NCBI RefSeq assembly: GCF_014947265.1
Contig: NZ_JADCNK010000027.1
Span: 1 to 64,000, forward strand
Direction of reading: 5' to 3'
Origin: Pedobacter sp014947265
Lineage (GTDB): Bacteria; Bacteroidota; Bacteroidia; Sphingobacteriales; Sphingobacteriaceae
DNA length: 64,000 nt
The notes under the pieces are model-generated. The model worked only from the letters and a program-made list of their open reading frames with translations. It searched no databases and was not told the origin of the DNA. Within the stretch, counting starts at the first letter, position 1. Each line of letters starts with the position of its first letter. A program made the translations under genes and the position numbers. Of this stretch, positions 35,224 to 44,484 are shown in pieces.

Positions 35224-36255
35224 TTAATTCTGCAGCAACAATTTACTCCTTGTGCGTATTTTTTTGCTTACAAAAGAAGAAAATTTATGTGAGGGTTTTT
35301 CGATAATCAGGTAAAAAACGTATGCGAAAACCAGTGAGCAGGTTAAAATTGGCAGCTGCATATTAGTTAAATCACCTATTTTATAATAAATAAAAAAACC
35401 AATAGTTGCAGGGTGAATAATGTATAGCGAGTAGCTCCATTTCCCTCCCTTCTCTAACAACGAAGAAGGATTTGCATGCTCAAAATACATAATCTCATAG
35501 GCTAACCACATCATGGCAGGAATAGCAAAAATATTTAACGTGTAGCAATTGCTCGCAAATACTGTTGGCGCGTGAAACTTAATTATGTTTAAAAGTAAAG
35601 CGCCTGTTATCATGCAAAACCGAAGTACCCAGATTTTACTGATAGTAGGAGTTGTAAAACGATGATAATTCTCCGAAAGCCAACAACCCAGTAACCAACA
35701 AGGCAAACCTATTACCCATGTAAAAATCCCCATTGCGGGATAATCATTGGATTTAGCGATTAGTAAACCTGGATTTAAAAGCAAAGTAGTAAAACAAATA
35801 ATATAAGCAGCTATAACGATATACTGCCATTTTATTATTTTTCTGATATAAAATAAAATGGGGAAAATTAAATAATAAATTACCTCACATATTATACTCC
35901 AAAAAACGCCATAGTCCGGAAATTTGCCTAATGAATTAAACTTATAACAGATCATTGCGGCAACTATTGCCGGTATGCCTATCCTTAATAATCTTCGGGA
36001 GTAATAAGGTAACAAATCTATTTTTTTTTCTTGCTGATAAGGATAATTTATACAAAACCCGCTAATAATAAAGAATACAATTACAGCAGCAGGACCATTG
36101 AAGGTTAGGGAAAAAACTTTAATCAAATTTAGCAACAAACCATCAATATTTGGGTTTTTCATTAAATTCGGAATAAACGGGATCCCGAAATGTCCTAAAA
36201 GCACATAAATTGCGCAAATAAACCTAATCGAATCCAGTCCCTTTATTCTTTTCAT
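35224..36255 (-). CDS. Acyltransferase 3 family membrane O-acyltransferase
   Basis: A 343-residue AT3 protein with around ten membrane segments. The conserved opening GLDSIRFICAIYVLLGHFG holds the Arg and His, and VIVFFIISGFCINYP and YYSRRLLRIGIPAI follow. The first is the equivalent of the FFxxSGF motif, the second of the RRxxRI motif. It is the second AT3 protein of system A and is not closely similar to the one at 26352. It lies between the wzc and gmd genes with about 30-base gaps, so it is part of the same transcript. Confidence 0.9.
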   Translation of the reverse strand: MKRIKGLDSIRFICAIYVLLGHFGIPFIPNLMKNPNIDGLLLNLIKVFSLTFNGPAAVIVFFIISGFCINYPYQQEKKIDLLPYYSRRLLRIGIPAIVAAMICYKFNSLGKFPDYGVFWSIICEVIYYLIFPILFYIRKIIKWQYIVIAAYIICFTTLLLNPGLLIAKSNDYPAMGIFTWVIGLPCWLLGCWLSENYHRFTTPTISKIWVLRFCMITGALLLNIIKFHAPTVFASNCYTLNIFAIPAMMWLAYEIMYFEHANPSSLLEKGGKWSYSLYIIHPATIGFFIYYKIGDLTNMQLPILTCSLVFAYVFYLIIEKPSHKFSSFVSKKIRTRSKLLLQN

Positions 36256-36282
36256 TATTATTTGTATGTAGTTTATTAAATA

Positions 36283-38628
36283 TTAACTGAACATTTTACT
36301 AACTTTTTTCAATAGGCTTGGTTTCGTTTCTTCACCATAGGTTCCATATCCATATCCATACCCGTAATACTTATTGCTAATATCATTAATCACTAACGCA
36401 ATGTTTTTCATTTTTTTACTTTGATGCAAATCTTCAACAATACTCAGCTGTGCTTTTTGGGTTACTTTCTGACGAACCAAATAAAGTGTAACATCAGCAT
36501 AATTCGCCAGCAACTGTGCATCAGCGATAACCCCTATAGGAGGGGCATCCATAATGATATAGTCAAATTCTTGCTTCAGGGCATTAACTAAATCAGGCAT
36601 CCGCTCACTCATAAGCGTTTCTGCGGGATTAGGAGGCAGAGGCCCGGATGATATAATAAAAATATTCTTATTGATATTTAACGGCCTTACAATATCTTTT
36701 ACCGCTAAATTTTCGTTTATGGTATAGTTACTAAACCCAATTTCGTTTGAAACGCCAAGCTTTGCCGACAAGCCAGGTTTACGCAGATCCAATTCCATTA
36801 GCAGTACTTTTTTCCCTGCCAATGCTAAAATATTACCCAGATTTATTGCCGTAAATGATTTACCTTCTCCAGACATACTTGAAGTTAATAAAATAACCTT
36901 TTGATCTGTATTTCTAAGGTAAAAGGATAAGTTTGTTCGTAAAGCCCTGAACTGTTCGGAAATGGCAGACCTGCTTTTATTTGCTACAATTAAGTTATCG
37001 TCGTCCATATTATGGCTTATTTCGCCGATTATTGGCACCTGGGTTACATTTCTAATATCCTCTTTTGTTGATACGGATGTATTTAGAATGTTAATTAATA
37101 AAATTAATCCCATTGGGATAATCAATCCGGTAAAAAGCCCCCCTAAATAAATGTTATTTCTTTTTGGGCTAACGGGCATGCCATTGGTTTTGGGCGGATC
37201 TATAGTTTTAGCAATAGAGATATTGGCTGTTTTAGAAATAGCTGTTTCCTCTGCCTTTTGCATTAAAAAAATATATAATTCTTCTTTAATTTGCTTGTTT
37301 CGAGCTAGTTTTAAGTAATCTTTTTCGATTTTAGGAACATCGTTCACTTTACCCTCTACTGTAGCTATTTGATTTCTAAGCTTATTTCTGGTGATCAGAT
37401 AGCTACTTTTACTGGTTTTTACGTTCTCTAACAAATCTTTACGCAGATTCGAAATCTGTTGATCAAGATTTTGTATAAAAGGACTGGTTTCCGTAACACT
37501 TAATAACTGCTTGTCTCGTTGAACAAGTAAAGAATTGTACTTAGAAATTGTTGTAGAAAAAACAATATCACCAGACATATCTATACTACTCGGGAGAATC
37601 CTTTTATTGTTTTCATTGCTCAAATAAGACTCCAATTGAGTGAGGTTGCTTATTTGTGTTTCCGTTTTAGATAGGTCCTCAACAAACGCATTTGTATTTT
37701 CAACCAGTAGCTTACTTTGGGCACTCATATCAGCAAGCTTGTTTCGCTGTTTAAAATTTTCTACATCAGTTTCCACATCACCAAGTTCTGCAGCAATTAA
37801 ACTCAATCTGCCTTTAATAAATGCTGTTGTACTATCAGCAATAGCATTTTTATCTTCTAAATTTGCTTTAATATATTGTTTAATAAGTGCATTTAAAATG
37901 TCCTCTCCCTTCCTTGGATCAGGATAAGCAAGTCCGAGTTCAATAATACTTACCTTATTGTTTACCAATGCTATAGATAACTGGCCCAAAAGCTGCCCAG
38001 CCTTATTGTCAACTGAAATAATGGTGCATATATAAGGCCTTTCGTTAAATATTACATTTGGATTTCTAACTACTTTTACCGTACCGATGCCTTTTAATTG
38101 AAAAAGCTGGTTAAAGCTTACGTTACTAACCTTACCATCAATTTTTAATTTTACACCATCAGAATTTAATTTGGCAACTTCAACTCTACTGTAACCAATG
38201 GTATCTAAGCCCTTAATAATCTCCAATTGAAAAGGAGCCTGATAAAGCTCCATGTTTTTAAGCCCCACTCTTTGACTGTAAACGATATTTAATTTCAACT
38301 CTTCAACAACCTTAGTCATTAAATAACGGGTTTTTAAAATTTCGATCTCGTTATCAACAGAGTTCTTAGATCCCAACAAGCCACCCAGATCCATTAATCC
38401 ATCTCCGCTGCCTCCTTTACTCTCACCATTAGAAACTAAAATACGGGCACTTACCTGATAAACAGGGGGAGTATAATTATAATAGATATAGGATATTAAT
38501 AAGCAAACAGAAACACTCAATACAAACCATGGCCATTTTTCGAGGAAACGGTTTAGAATTTTTTTTAAATCAATTCCTTCTTCTTCTGTATCAAAGCTTT
38601 TATTTTGAAGGTCAAGAGATTCTTGCAT
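36283..38628 (-). CDS. wzc: Wzc-like polysaccharide co-polymerase / tyrosine autokinase
   Basis: A 781-residue inner-membrane protein controlling chain length and export. Two membrane segments (about 33-53 and 500-520) flank a periplasmic Wzz domain with coiled coil (about 270-420). The cytosolic BY-kinase domain follows, with Walker A SSMSGEGKSF near 580, Walker A' LLMELDLRKPG near 609 and Walker B YIIMDAPP near 690. The C-terminal tyrosine cluster (YYGYGYGYGTYG, about 753-764) is the autophosphorylation site. It follows wza by 22 bases. CpsB phosphatase, encoded just upstream, is the expected antagonist. Confidence 0.96.
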   Translation of the reverse strand: MQESLDLQNKSFDTEEEGIDLKKILNRFLEKWPWFVLSVSVCLLISYIYYNYTPPVYQVSARILVSNGESKGGSGDGLMDLGGLLGSKNSVDNEIEILKTRYLMTKVVEELKLNIVYSQRVGLKNMELYQAPFQLEIIKGLDTIGYSRVEVAKLNSDGVKLKIDGKVSNVSFNQLFQLKGIGTVKVVRNPNVIFNERPYICTIISVDNKAGQLLGQLSIALVNNKVSIIELGLAYPDPRKGEDILNALIKQYIKANLEDKNAIADSTTAFIKGRLSLIAAELGDVETDVENFKQRNKLADMSAQSKLLVENTNAFVEDLSKTETQISNLTQLESYLSNENNKRILPSSIDMSGDIVFSTTISKYNSLLVQRDKQLLSVTETSPFIQNLDQQISNLRKDLLENVKTSKSSYLITRNKLRNQIATVEGKVNDVPKIEKDYLKLARNKQIKEELYIFLMQKAEETAISKTANISIAKTIDPPKTNGMPVSPKRNNIYLGGLFTGLIIPMGLILLINILNTSVSTKEDIRNVTQVPIIGEISHNMDDDNLIVANKSRSAISEQFRALRTNLSFYLRNTDQKVILLTSSMSGEGKSFTAINLGNILALAGKKVLLMELDLRKPGLSAKLGVSNEIGFSNYTINENLAVKDIVRPLNINKNIFIISSGPLPPNPAETLMSERMPDLVNALKQEFDYIIMDAPPIGVIADAQLLANYADVTLYLVRQKVTQKAQLSIVEDLHQSKKMKNIALVINDISNKYYGYGYGYGTYGEETKPSLLKKVSKMFS

Positions 38629-38650
38629 ACAGTATATGGTAAGTTAAGAG

Positions 38651-39445
38651 TTATTTGAAAAGAGAAATTGCCAATACCAATACAGATAGAACAGAAGAAA
38701 TTATACCAATTGTTTGTACCTGACTTGCATTATTAGCCGATACCCTGGCCTTATTTGGCTCAATGTAAATGGCATCATTTTGTTTCAGGTAATAAAAGGG
38801 GCTTCTAAATATTGTTGTAGAGTTTAAATTTACTCTTCCAAATTCCTTTTTACCATCATTATCTCTTACGATTAAAATATTATCTCTCTTACCGAAAATT
38901 GTAAGATCACCAGCCCTGCTCAAAGCATCTAGTATAGTCGTTTTTTCATTAGGGAAAGTGTATGTTGAGGGCAAATTTACCTCACCAAATACCGAAACCT
39001 TAAAATTAGCGAATCGAACTTCCACACTCGCTTTATTGTAAATTTCCCTAACTTTTCCACTAATTAGCTCTCTTGCCTCAAATGTTGTTAACCCGGCAAC
39101 TTTAATTCGTCCAAGCAGCACCAATTCGATTTCCCCGTTTTTATCAACCAGATAACCAGTTGTTGCAGCAGTTGATGTACTATTCAGTGCTCCGGTTGCA
39201 GGTGCCTGATTAACAATAGCTCCACTTTCCGGATCCAAAGTGAAAATATTTACCGTTAAAATATCATCGTTTTGTATTTTTGGCTCAACATACTTTGCTG
39301 AACTATCCAGACTAGCCTGGTTAACCGTCTGTATATCTTGAAAATAGGCTATCTTTTTATTGCTGACACAAGAAGTAAAAAATGCCAGTACGAAAAGAAG
39401 AGGAAACAGCCTCCACCTTTTATTCACATTAGTTTGTTTTTTCAT
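38651..39445 (-). CDS. wza: Wza-like polysaccharide export lipoprotein (system A)
   Basis: A 264-residue exporter component. A signal peptide with lipobox FFTSC (Cys26) precedes the poly_export domain (DILTVNIFTLDPESGAI; GYLVDKNGEIELVLLGRI) and one SLBB domain (VSVFGEVNLPSTYTF). A hydrophobic helix closes the protein (IGIISSVLSVLVLAISLF), common in Bacteroidota homologues. It is shorter than E. coli Wza and should form the outer-membrane channel with Wzc. A promoter-like box lies 35 bases upstream, and wzc follows directly. Confidence 0.94.
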   Translation of the reverse strand: MKKQTNVNKRWRLFPLLFVLAFFTSCVSNKKIAYFQDIQTVNQASLDSSAKYVEPKIQNDDILTVNIFTLDPESGAIVNQAPATGALNSTSTAATTGYLVDKNGEIELVLLGRIKVAGLTTFEARELISGKVREIYNKASVEVRFANFKVSVFGEVNLPSTYTFPNEKTTILDALSRAGDLTIFGKRDNILIVRDNDGKKEFGRVNLNSTTIFRSPFYYLKQNDAIYIEPNKARVSANNASQVQTIGIISSVLSVLVLAISLFK

Positions 39446-39479
39446 ATGGGAATACCATCCAATAGGATTAAATAGCTTG

Positions 39480-39487
39480 CAAACTTA
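39480..39487 (-). promoter_or_regulatory. Promoter-like box upstream of wza
   Basis: TAAGTTTG on the minus strand matches TANNTTTG, and TTTA occurs in the -33 position exactly 19 bases upstream. The leader would be about 30 bases. It lies in the 106-base gap between cpsB and wza and could drive the long system A operon. Confidence 0.45.
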
Positions 39488-39551
39488 ATCATTTAATCGT
39501 AATATCTAAAAAAATGACTTTTGCTATTAAGGTTTAATTCCAAACGTCAAA

Positions 39552-40286
39552 TTAATTACATCCAAACACTTCCTGATTTTTGAATTCGTATTTACCGATC
39601 AACTCGTATAATCGACCTGATTGAACAGCTTCAGTTAATGTTGCCAAATGTTTATCGTGGTGAAGGTCGGTACCAGCAAAATCGTACATTTTCTCTTTTA
39701 ATAATTTGTCTGCCAGTTGTTTTACATCTTTGCCATAATATCCTAATACAGATAACAGATTTAATTGCATTAAACAACCTTTTTCCTTGAATCGCTTTAA
39801 ACGGGTTAGGTCTTTAAAATAAAAAGTATAGCGTTCAGGATGAGCCAATACTGGCTTAAAGCCCTTGATCTCTATATCAAATATGGTTTGACTAATACCA
39901 GGGCTTTCTGTTAAGTACGACATTTCTACCAGCAAATGTTTCCCATCTAAAGGGCAGAGCTTCTCATTTAGTGTAAAATCCTGATCAATCATATATTCTG
40001 CACCCGCCTCAAGTTTTATTGAAATATTGGCTTTATCCAATGCATCCTTTAGCTTTTCTTTAGCTAGTGATATACTTTCGGCGGTATTGGGATATAGCTC
40101 TTTAAAAATATGGGGAGTAGCAATTAAGTGATTAAAACCCAACGCATTCAGTGATTTTACAAATTGTAAAGAAGTTTGTATATCAGGTGAACCATCATCA
40201 ATGCCAGGTAAAATATGCGAATGCATATCTATACCCAGCCAGGCGATATCCGTAACTTTATTTTTTTTACTAAAAATGTTAAACAT
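39552..40286 (-). CDS. CpsB/YwqE-type tyrosine-protein phosphatase
   Basis: A 244-residue PHP-fold metal-dependent phosphatase that would dephosphorylate Wzc. Metal-ligand motifs are visible in order: DMHSHILPGIDDG (His22, His24), ATPHIF, a central Glu in VEMSY, HPERY and GTDLHH. The ATG at 40286 is used, since the longer frame begins with a TTG that lies inside a promoter-like TATTTTTG box (40311-40318). Its position just before wza and wzc matches Gram-positive cps loci, where CpsB and the kinase are linked. Confidence 0.93.
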   Translation of the reverse strand: MFNIFSKKNKVTDIAWLGIDMHSHILPGIDDGSPDIQTSLQFVKSLNALGFNHLIATPHIFKELYPNTAESISLAKEKLKDALDKANISIKLEAGAEYMIDQDFTLNEKLCPLDGKHLLVEMSYLTESPGISQTIFDIEIKGFKPVLAHPERYTFYFKDLTRLKRFKEKGCLMQLNLLSVLGYYGKDVKQLADKLLKEKMYDFAGTDLHHDKHLATLTEAVQSGRLYELIGKYEFKNQEVFGCN

Positions 40287-40664
40287 AAAAGAGTAATAAT
40301 AAGAATTGATCAAAAATATGCAAAAAAGCCTTTAGGATTTAGTATTGTTAAATTGTCAATCAATTACTCCAAAAATAAATGGTTTGTGCAGACGGGAAAT
40401 ATATAAAAACATTACGTTTATCATTTTTTTCGCAAAATGACCTTTATATTTTGTCTAACCAAAAAATATAGCTTACAGCTTTTCAAAAGTAGATTAATAT
40501 TTATATCCAGTAGATACCTTAGTTAATTATTTATAAAGTTTATTTTATACCTGGGCTCCTTCATTATTTGAAAAGAACCAAATTGTAGAAATTCTTTCCT
40601 TATTTAGAGAAATTCCCAACTAAGCCAATCTCATTTTTGTACTATTAACTACACAGTAATAAGT
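40287..40664. other. Intergenic region between the two polysaccharide systems
   Basis: This 378-base AT-rich gap separates cpsB from the system B remB-like gene. Apart from the TATTTTTG box at 40311-40318 (minus strand, possible cpsB -7 element) nothing was recognised. No hairpin with a T-run was found after the remB-like stop, so transcription may read from system B into system A. Confidence 0.35.
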
Positions 40665-42278
40665 CTAAAAATCGTGATATATATTCCTAAAAGAACTTCT
40701 TATACCAATCGTTAACAAACTGGCTTTATTTATACCCAACTCATTACTTTCTTTTCGATAGGTACCGGCAACCTCTAATCTTAAGTTATATTTTGGATTA
40801 ATGAGGTAAGCTACCTGCCCCTTCAAGTAATAAAGATTAGTGCCGATTCCCTGACCGATATGGCTTCCATATTGAACAGAACGGGTATCGTAGCTTTTAA
40901 ATATGTCGCCCCCGTAGTTCATACCAGCAGGATCTAAGCCATACCTTGCATAAGATGCCTCGCCCTGAACATCAAATCTTTTATAGCTATAATTTAGTAA
41001 ACCTAAAAACTCTCTAAAGTTGCCTCCAAGTGGATGTGCTAATGATTGATTATAGTTGGCATAGTTAGAAAGACGATCAAAGTGAGAATAGGTATAGGGC
41101 CTTGCACTATTAAACTCGGCCAAATAATTTAGGTTAGTCACTTTAAAAAGGTCCGAACCCCTAACACCAAGTTGAACAGCGTACTTATTTGCCCAATAGC
41201 CTTTACCTGCAAAAAACTCTTTAGCCGTAAATTCTTCCAGCATAAATTGTCCGTACAATGCAGTTTTTTTCAATAGTTCATATTTCAGGTTAAGCCCTAA
41301 CCGCATTTTATCAGGCGAAGTGGTATTCGTACTTTCTATTGGCCGCAAAAATATAAAGGGGTGGATATAATTAAAATCAAATCCACGTTTAGCACCCTCT
41401 TGTGCATCGGCCCAGGTTACGGCCTGAAAAAAACCAACAGAAAATCTTTTGGTTGCGTTCCAGTCTACATAATGAGCGGCCATCCACTTTCCCCTGTCTC
41501 CTGTTGTCCTATCGCTAGATAGCCTTGGAGCACCCGGGTCTAACATATAAGCAAAAATGGTTTGGTATTGAACACTGCCTAGCGTAGCACGAACCCTGAA
41601 AAACGAATAGTTGGAAGAAACATCAGAGAGCAACATCGAGCGGTATCCATCGCCTATAAAATTTTTGTCGTAGCCCAATCCAAAATTAAGGTATTTACTC
41701 GGTGTGTAGGATAGCAAAGCAGTAACGTACGTCCAGTCTTGTTTATCAGTTCCTAATTTTCCATAGCCTTGCCCTGGCACAACCTGGTTATTTACAATGA
41801 AGCGATTCACATAATCAACAAACTTACCCTGATTTTCATATCCGTTTAAATAAAATGAAAACTGCTTGCCTACTTCTCCGCCTACCTGAAAACCCCTGGT
41901 ATTCATCCATGTTGAACGTGAACCTGAAAAATCGCGACCGATCTGCAGGTCGGGAAGAAAATCAGCATAAATATGATAGTCTTCATTTTTAAAATTGAGA
42001 AGATGTTCCTGAAACAATTTACGGTGCACCCAGCTTCTTTTGTTTAAGCTGTCTGTGCCTGCGTTCATTAACGAATCATAACGCAACTGCAATGCACTGG
42101 CATCACTATAAAAACCCTTTATGGCTGAATGGAATTTACTCTGCTGATCGTAAACGGCTGGGTTCAGCTTTTGATAAAATTGATAATCATATGGAATATT
42201 TACATTCGGGGTAGCTTCCTGTGCAGAAACCTTCAAAGAAAAAATGGCCATCACGGCCATTAAAAGTATTTTTTTCAT
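40665..42278 (-). CDS. Wzi/RemB-like outer-membrane protein, paralogue 2
   Basis: A 537-residue paralogue of the 9467 gene, similar over its full length. Shared features are the signal peptide (MKKILLMAVMAIFSLKVSA), YADFLPDLQIGRD, NTRGFQVGGEVGKQFSFY, FIGDGYRSMLLSD, SLAHPLGGNFREFLGLLNYS and the C-terminal FRNIYHDF. A beta-barrel that retains exported polysaccharide at the surface is the likely role, and a link to gliding motility is known for RemB. The ATG at 42278 is used because the previous codon is TTG. It follows the WbpM-like gene by about 6 bases. Confidence 0.75.
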   Translation of the reverse strand: MKKILLMAVMAIFSLKVSAQEATPNVNIPYDYQFYQKLNPAVYDQQSKFHSAIKGFYSDASALQLRYDSLMNAGTDSLNKRSWVHRKLFQEHLLNFKNEDYHIYADFLPDLQIGRDFSGSRSTWMNTRGFQVGGEVGKQFSFYLNGYENQGKFVDYVNRFIVNNQVVPGQGYGKLGTDKQDWTYVTALLSYTPSKYLNFGLGYDKNFIGDGYRSMLLSDVSSNYSFFRVRATLGSVQYQTIFAYMLDPGAPRLSSDRTTGDRGKWMAAHYVDWNATKRFSVGFFQAVTWADAQEGAKRGFDFNYIHPFIFLRPIESTNTTSPDKMRLGLNLKYELLKKTALYGQFMLEEFTAKEFFAGKGYWANKYAVQLGVRGSDLFKVTNLNYLAEFNSARPYTYSHFDRLSNYANYNQSLAHPLGGNFREFLGLLNYSYKRFDVQGEASYARYGLDPAGMNYGGDIFKSYDTRSVQYGSHIGQGIGTNLYYLKGQVAYLINPKYNLRLEVAGTYRKESNELGINKASLLTIGIRSSFRNIYHDF

Positions 42279-42284
42279 CAATAG

Positions 42285-44225
42285 TTAATCTTTTAAAACT
42301 TTATCAAGTTCTTCAAATATCGAATTTTTACTTATAAATTCAGGAACTAATTTTTTCATATTCATTACTACCTGCCAATCATCATCAGATGTTGCTGATG
42401 AAATCAACTCATATATCTGCCTTTGTATATCAGAGAACACATATTCCCTAACTTTTCCAATCATTATTTTTTCATGATGGGTAGGCATGGTATTTTCTGC
42501 ATCATTTAACAATTCCTCATAAAGTTTTTCACCAGGTCGCAATCCTGTATATTCGATTTTTACATCAACATTAGGTTCAAGACCAGCTAAGCGAATCATT
42601 TTTTTGGCCAGTTCTACGATTTTAACCGATTTACCCATATCGAAGATAAAAATCTCACCTCCCTTACCCATACATCCGGCTTCTAAAACCAAACGGCAAG
42701 CCTCTGGTATAGTCATAAAATAGCGTGTAATTTCCGGATGGGTTACCGTAATAGGCCCTCCCTTTTTGATCTGCTGCTCAAATCTCGGAATAACAGATCC
42801 GTTTGAACCAAGCACATTACCAAAGCGGGTGGTAATAAATTTAGTGATTGGTTTAACCTCAAGGCTATTGATGTAACTTAATCCGTTACTAAATATAAAG
42901 TTATCCTGGTGAAGCGAATTATTTAACGATTGCACGTAAATCTCGGCAATTCGTTTAGATGCGCCCATGATATTGGTAGGATTTACAGCTTTATCAGTAG
43001 AAATCATTACAAATTTCTGCACGCCGTATTTAACAGACTTATCAGCGATTGTTTTAGTACCCAAAACATTGGCTTTGATTGCTTCTGCCGGGTTATCTTC
43101 CATTAAAGGCACATGTTTATAAGCCGCAGCATGATAAACATAATGTGGTTTATAGGTACTGAATAACACCTCCATACGCTGTTGATCACGAACATCGCCT
43201 ATAAAAGCGTGAAAGTTTTTATTAGTATTGTTTTCCTCCAGCTCAAGATAAAGCTCATGTAAGGCCGACTCTGCCTGATCGCAAAGAATGATTAAACCAA
43301 CATCGAATTTTGTAAGCTGACGAACAATTTCGCTCCCTATTGAACCTGCAGCTCCCGTAATCAATATGCGCTTATTATTGAGCATATTACCCAAGCCATC
43401 AATGTCGATTTTTATAGGTTTACGGTTAAGCAGATCTTCAATATTTAATTTCTGTATCTGTGCTGGTTTTAACTGTCCGTTTGTCCATACATCACGTGGC
43501 GGAATATTCAGGACTTTAATGTCGTTTTCTAAACATAAATCAATTACGTGATCTTTCCTTTCATCAGGAATAGCATAGGAGGCAAAAATAATCTCATCTA
43601 ATTCATGCTTCTCAATCAACACCGACAATTTAGAAGCGTCTAAAATTTTTACTCCGTCGATTGTTTTACCAATTTTCCTTTCATCGTCATCTACAAATGC
43701 TACAATATTTTTGTTCACACTTGGATCATGATCGAAAGTTCTTTTAGTTGCTAATCCTGCCTCGCCTGCACCGTAAATAATCACTTTCCTTTTATCCAGT
43801 TTTAGATTTTTAACATAAAGGAAAAAATATTTAATCAGTACTCTATAGGTAATCAGTAATAAAAAGCTCGTTAAACCAGCCGTAATAAGTACCGTATTGG
43901 GAACCAAAAATCCTTTAAAAAAGGTAATATAAATAAGGTTGATGAATAAAAATATACCATTTGAGAGGGATATGGAGAACAATATCCTGAAAGAATCCTG
44001 GACGCTGGTATATCTGATAATTCCTGCATAAGTTTTAATGGCAAAAAAAACGCCAATATTAATGGCCGCAAAAATTAACAGGTTTCTGGAAAGTTCGAAT
44101 ACATTTACTGCCGTAAGGTCTAAATTGTGTTTTAAACCATAGGCAAATACCATAGAAAAGGTACAGATGCTGATATCAAGCAAAAAGATGATCCAACGTG
44201 GTACAATATTAATCTGTGTAAACAA
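42285..44225 (-). CDS. WbpM/FlaA1-type membrane nucleotide-sugar 4,6-dehydratase
   Basis: A 646-residue protein with four N-terminal membrane helices, a first nucleotide-binding domain (VIIYGAGEAGLATKR near 150) and the C-terminal dehydratase (ILITGAAGSIGSEIVRQL near 290). The catalytic region STDKAVNPTNIMGASK has Met in place of the usual Tyr, the altered triad known from WbpM. It likely forms UDP-4-keto-6-deoxy-GlcNAc for QuiNAc, FucNAc or a diamino sugar. The family opening FTQINIVPRWIIFLLD is preserved only from a TTG at 44225. The 259 bases upstream hold nothing beyond a small hairpin (CGTGTAATCACG). Confidence 0.93.
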   Translation of the reverse strand: MFTQINIVPRWIIFLLDISICTFSMVFAYGLKHNLDLTAVNVFELSRNLLIFAAINIGVFFAIKTYAGIIRYTSVQDSFRILFSISLSNGIFLFINLIYITFFKGFLVPNTVLITAGLTSFLLLITYRVLIKYFFLYVKNLKLDKRKVIIYGAGEAGLATKRTFDHDPSVNKNIVAFVDDDERKIGKTIDGVKILDASKLSVLIEKHELDEIIFASYAIPDERKDHVIDLCLENDIKVLNIPPRDVWTNGQLKPAQIQKLNIEDLLNRKPIKIDIDGLGNMLNNKRILITGAAGSIGSEIVRQLTKFDVGLIILCDQAESALHELYLELEENNTNKNFHAFIGDVRDQQRMEVLFSTYKPHYVYHAAAYKHVPLMEDNPAEAIKANVLGTKTIADKSVKYGVQKFVMISTDKAVNPTNIMGASKRIAEIYVQSLNNSLHQDNFIFSNGLSYINSLEVKPITKFITTRFGNVLGSNGSVIPRFEQQIKKGGPITVTHPEITRYFMTIPEACRLVLEAGCMGKGGEIFIFDMGKSVKIVELAKKMIRLAGLEPNVDVKIEYTGLRPGEKLYEELLNDAENTMPTHHEKIMIGKVREYVFSDIQRQIYELISSATSDDDWQVVMNMKKLVPEFISKNSIFEELDKVLKD

Positions 44226-44484
44226 AATTCAATAGGCTTAGTATAAAAAATATACAGTTTAACAATGCGCTTAATGTAAATAAAACTGAACTAAAAACTA
44301 TTCAGTATCGTGTAATCACGAATCCACATTAAATTTTCTTTATTTATTATCTTTTCATACATAACGCTAAATTGTTCTTAAACGCTACATTCGATAATCA
44401 TTATTTTAGATCAACAGGATTCAAATCCTTTTCTCAAACTGAATGTTGATCACAATCATTTAATGGATGCCAGTTTTAAACCAA

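Noticed and set aside
44309..44320. CGTGTAATCACG hairpin as a terminator before the WbpM-like gene
   Set aside because: The stem is only four pairs and no T-run follows.
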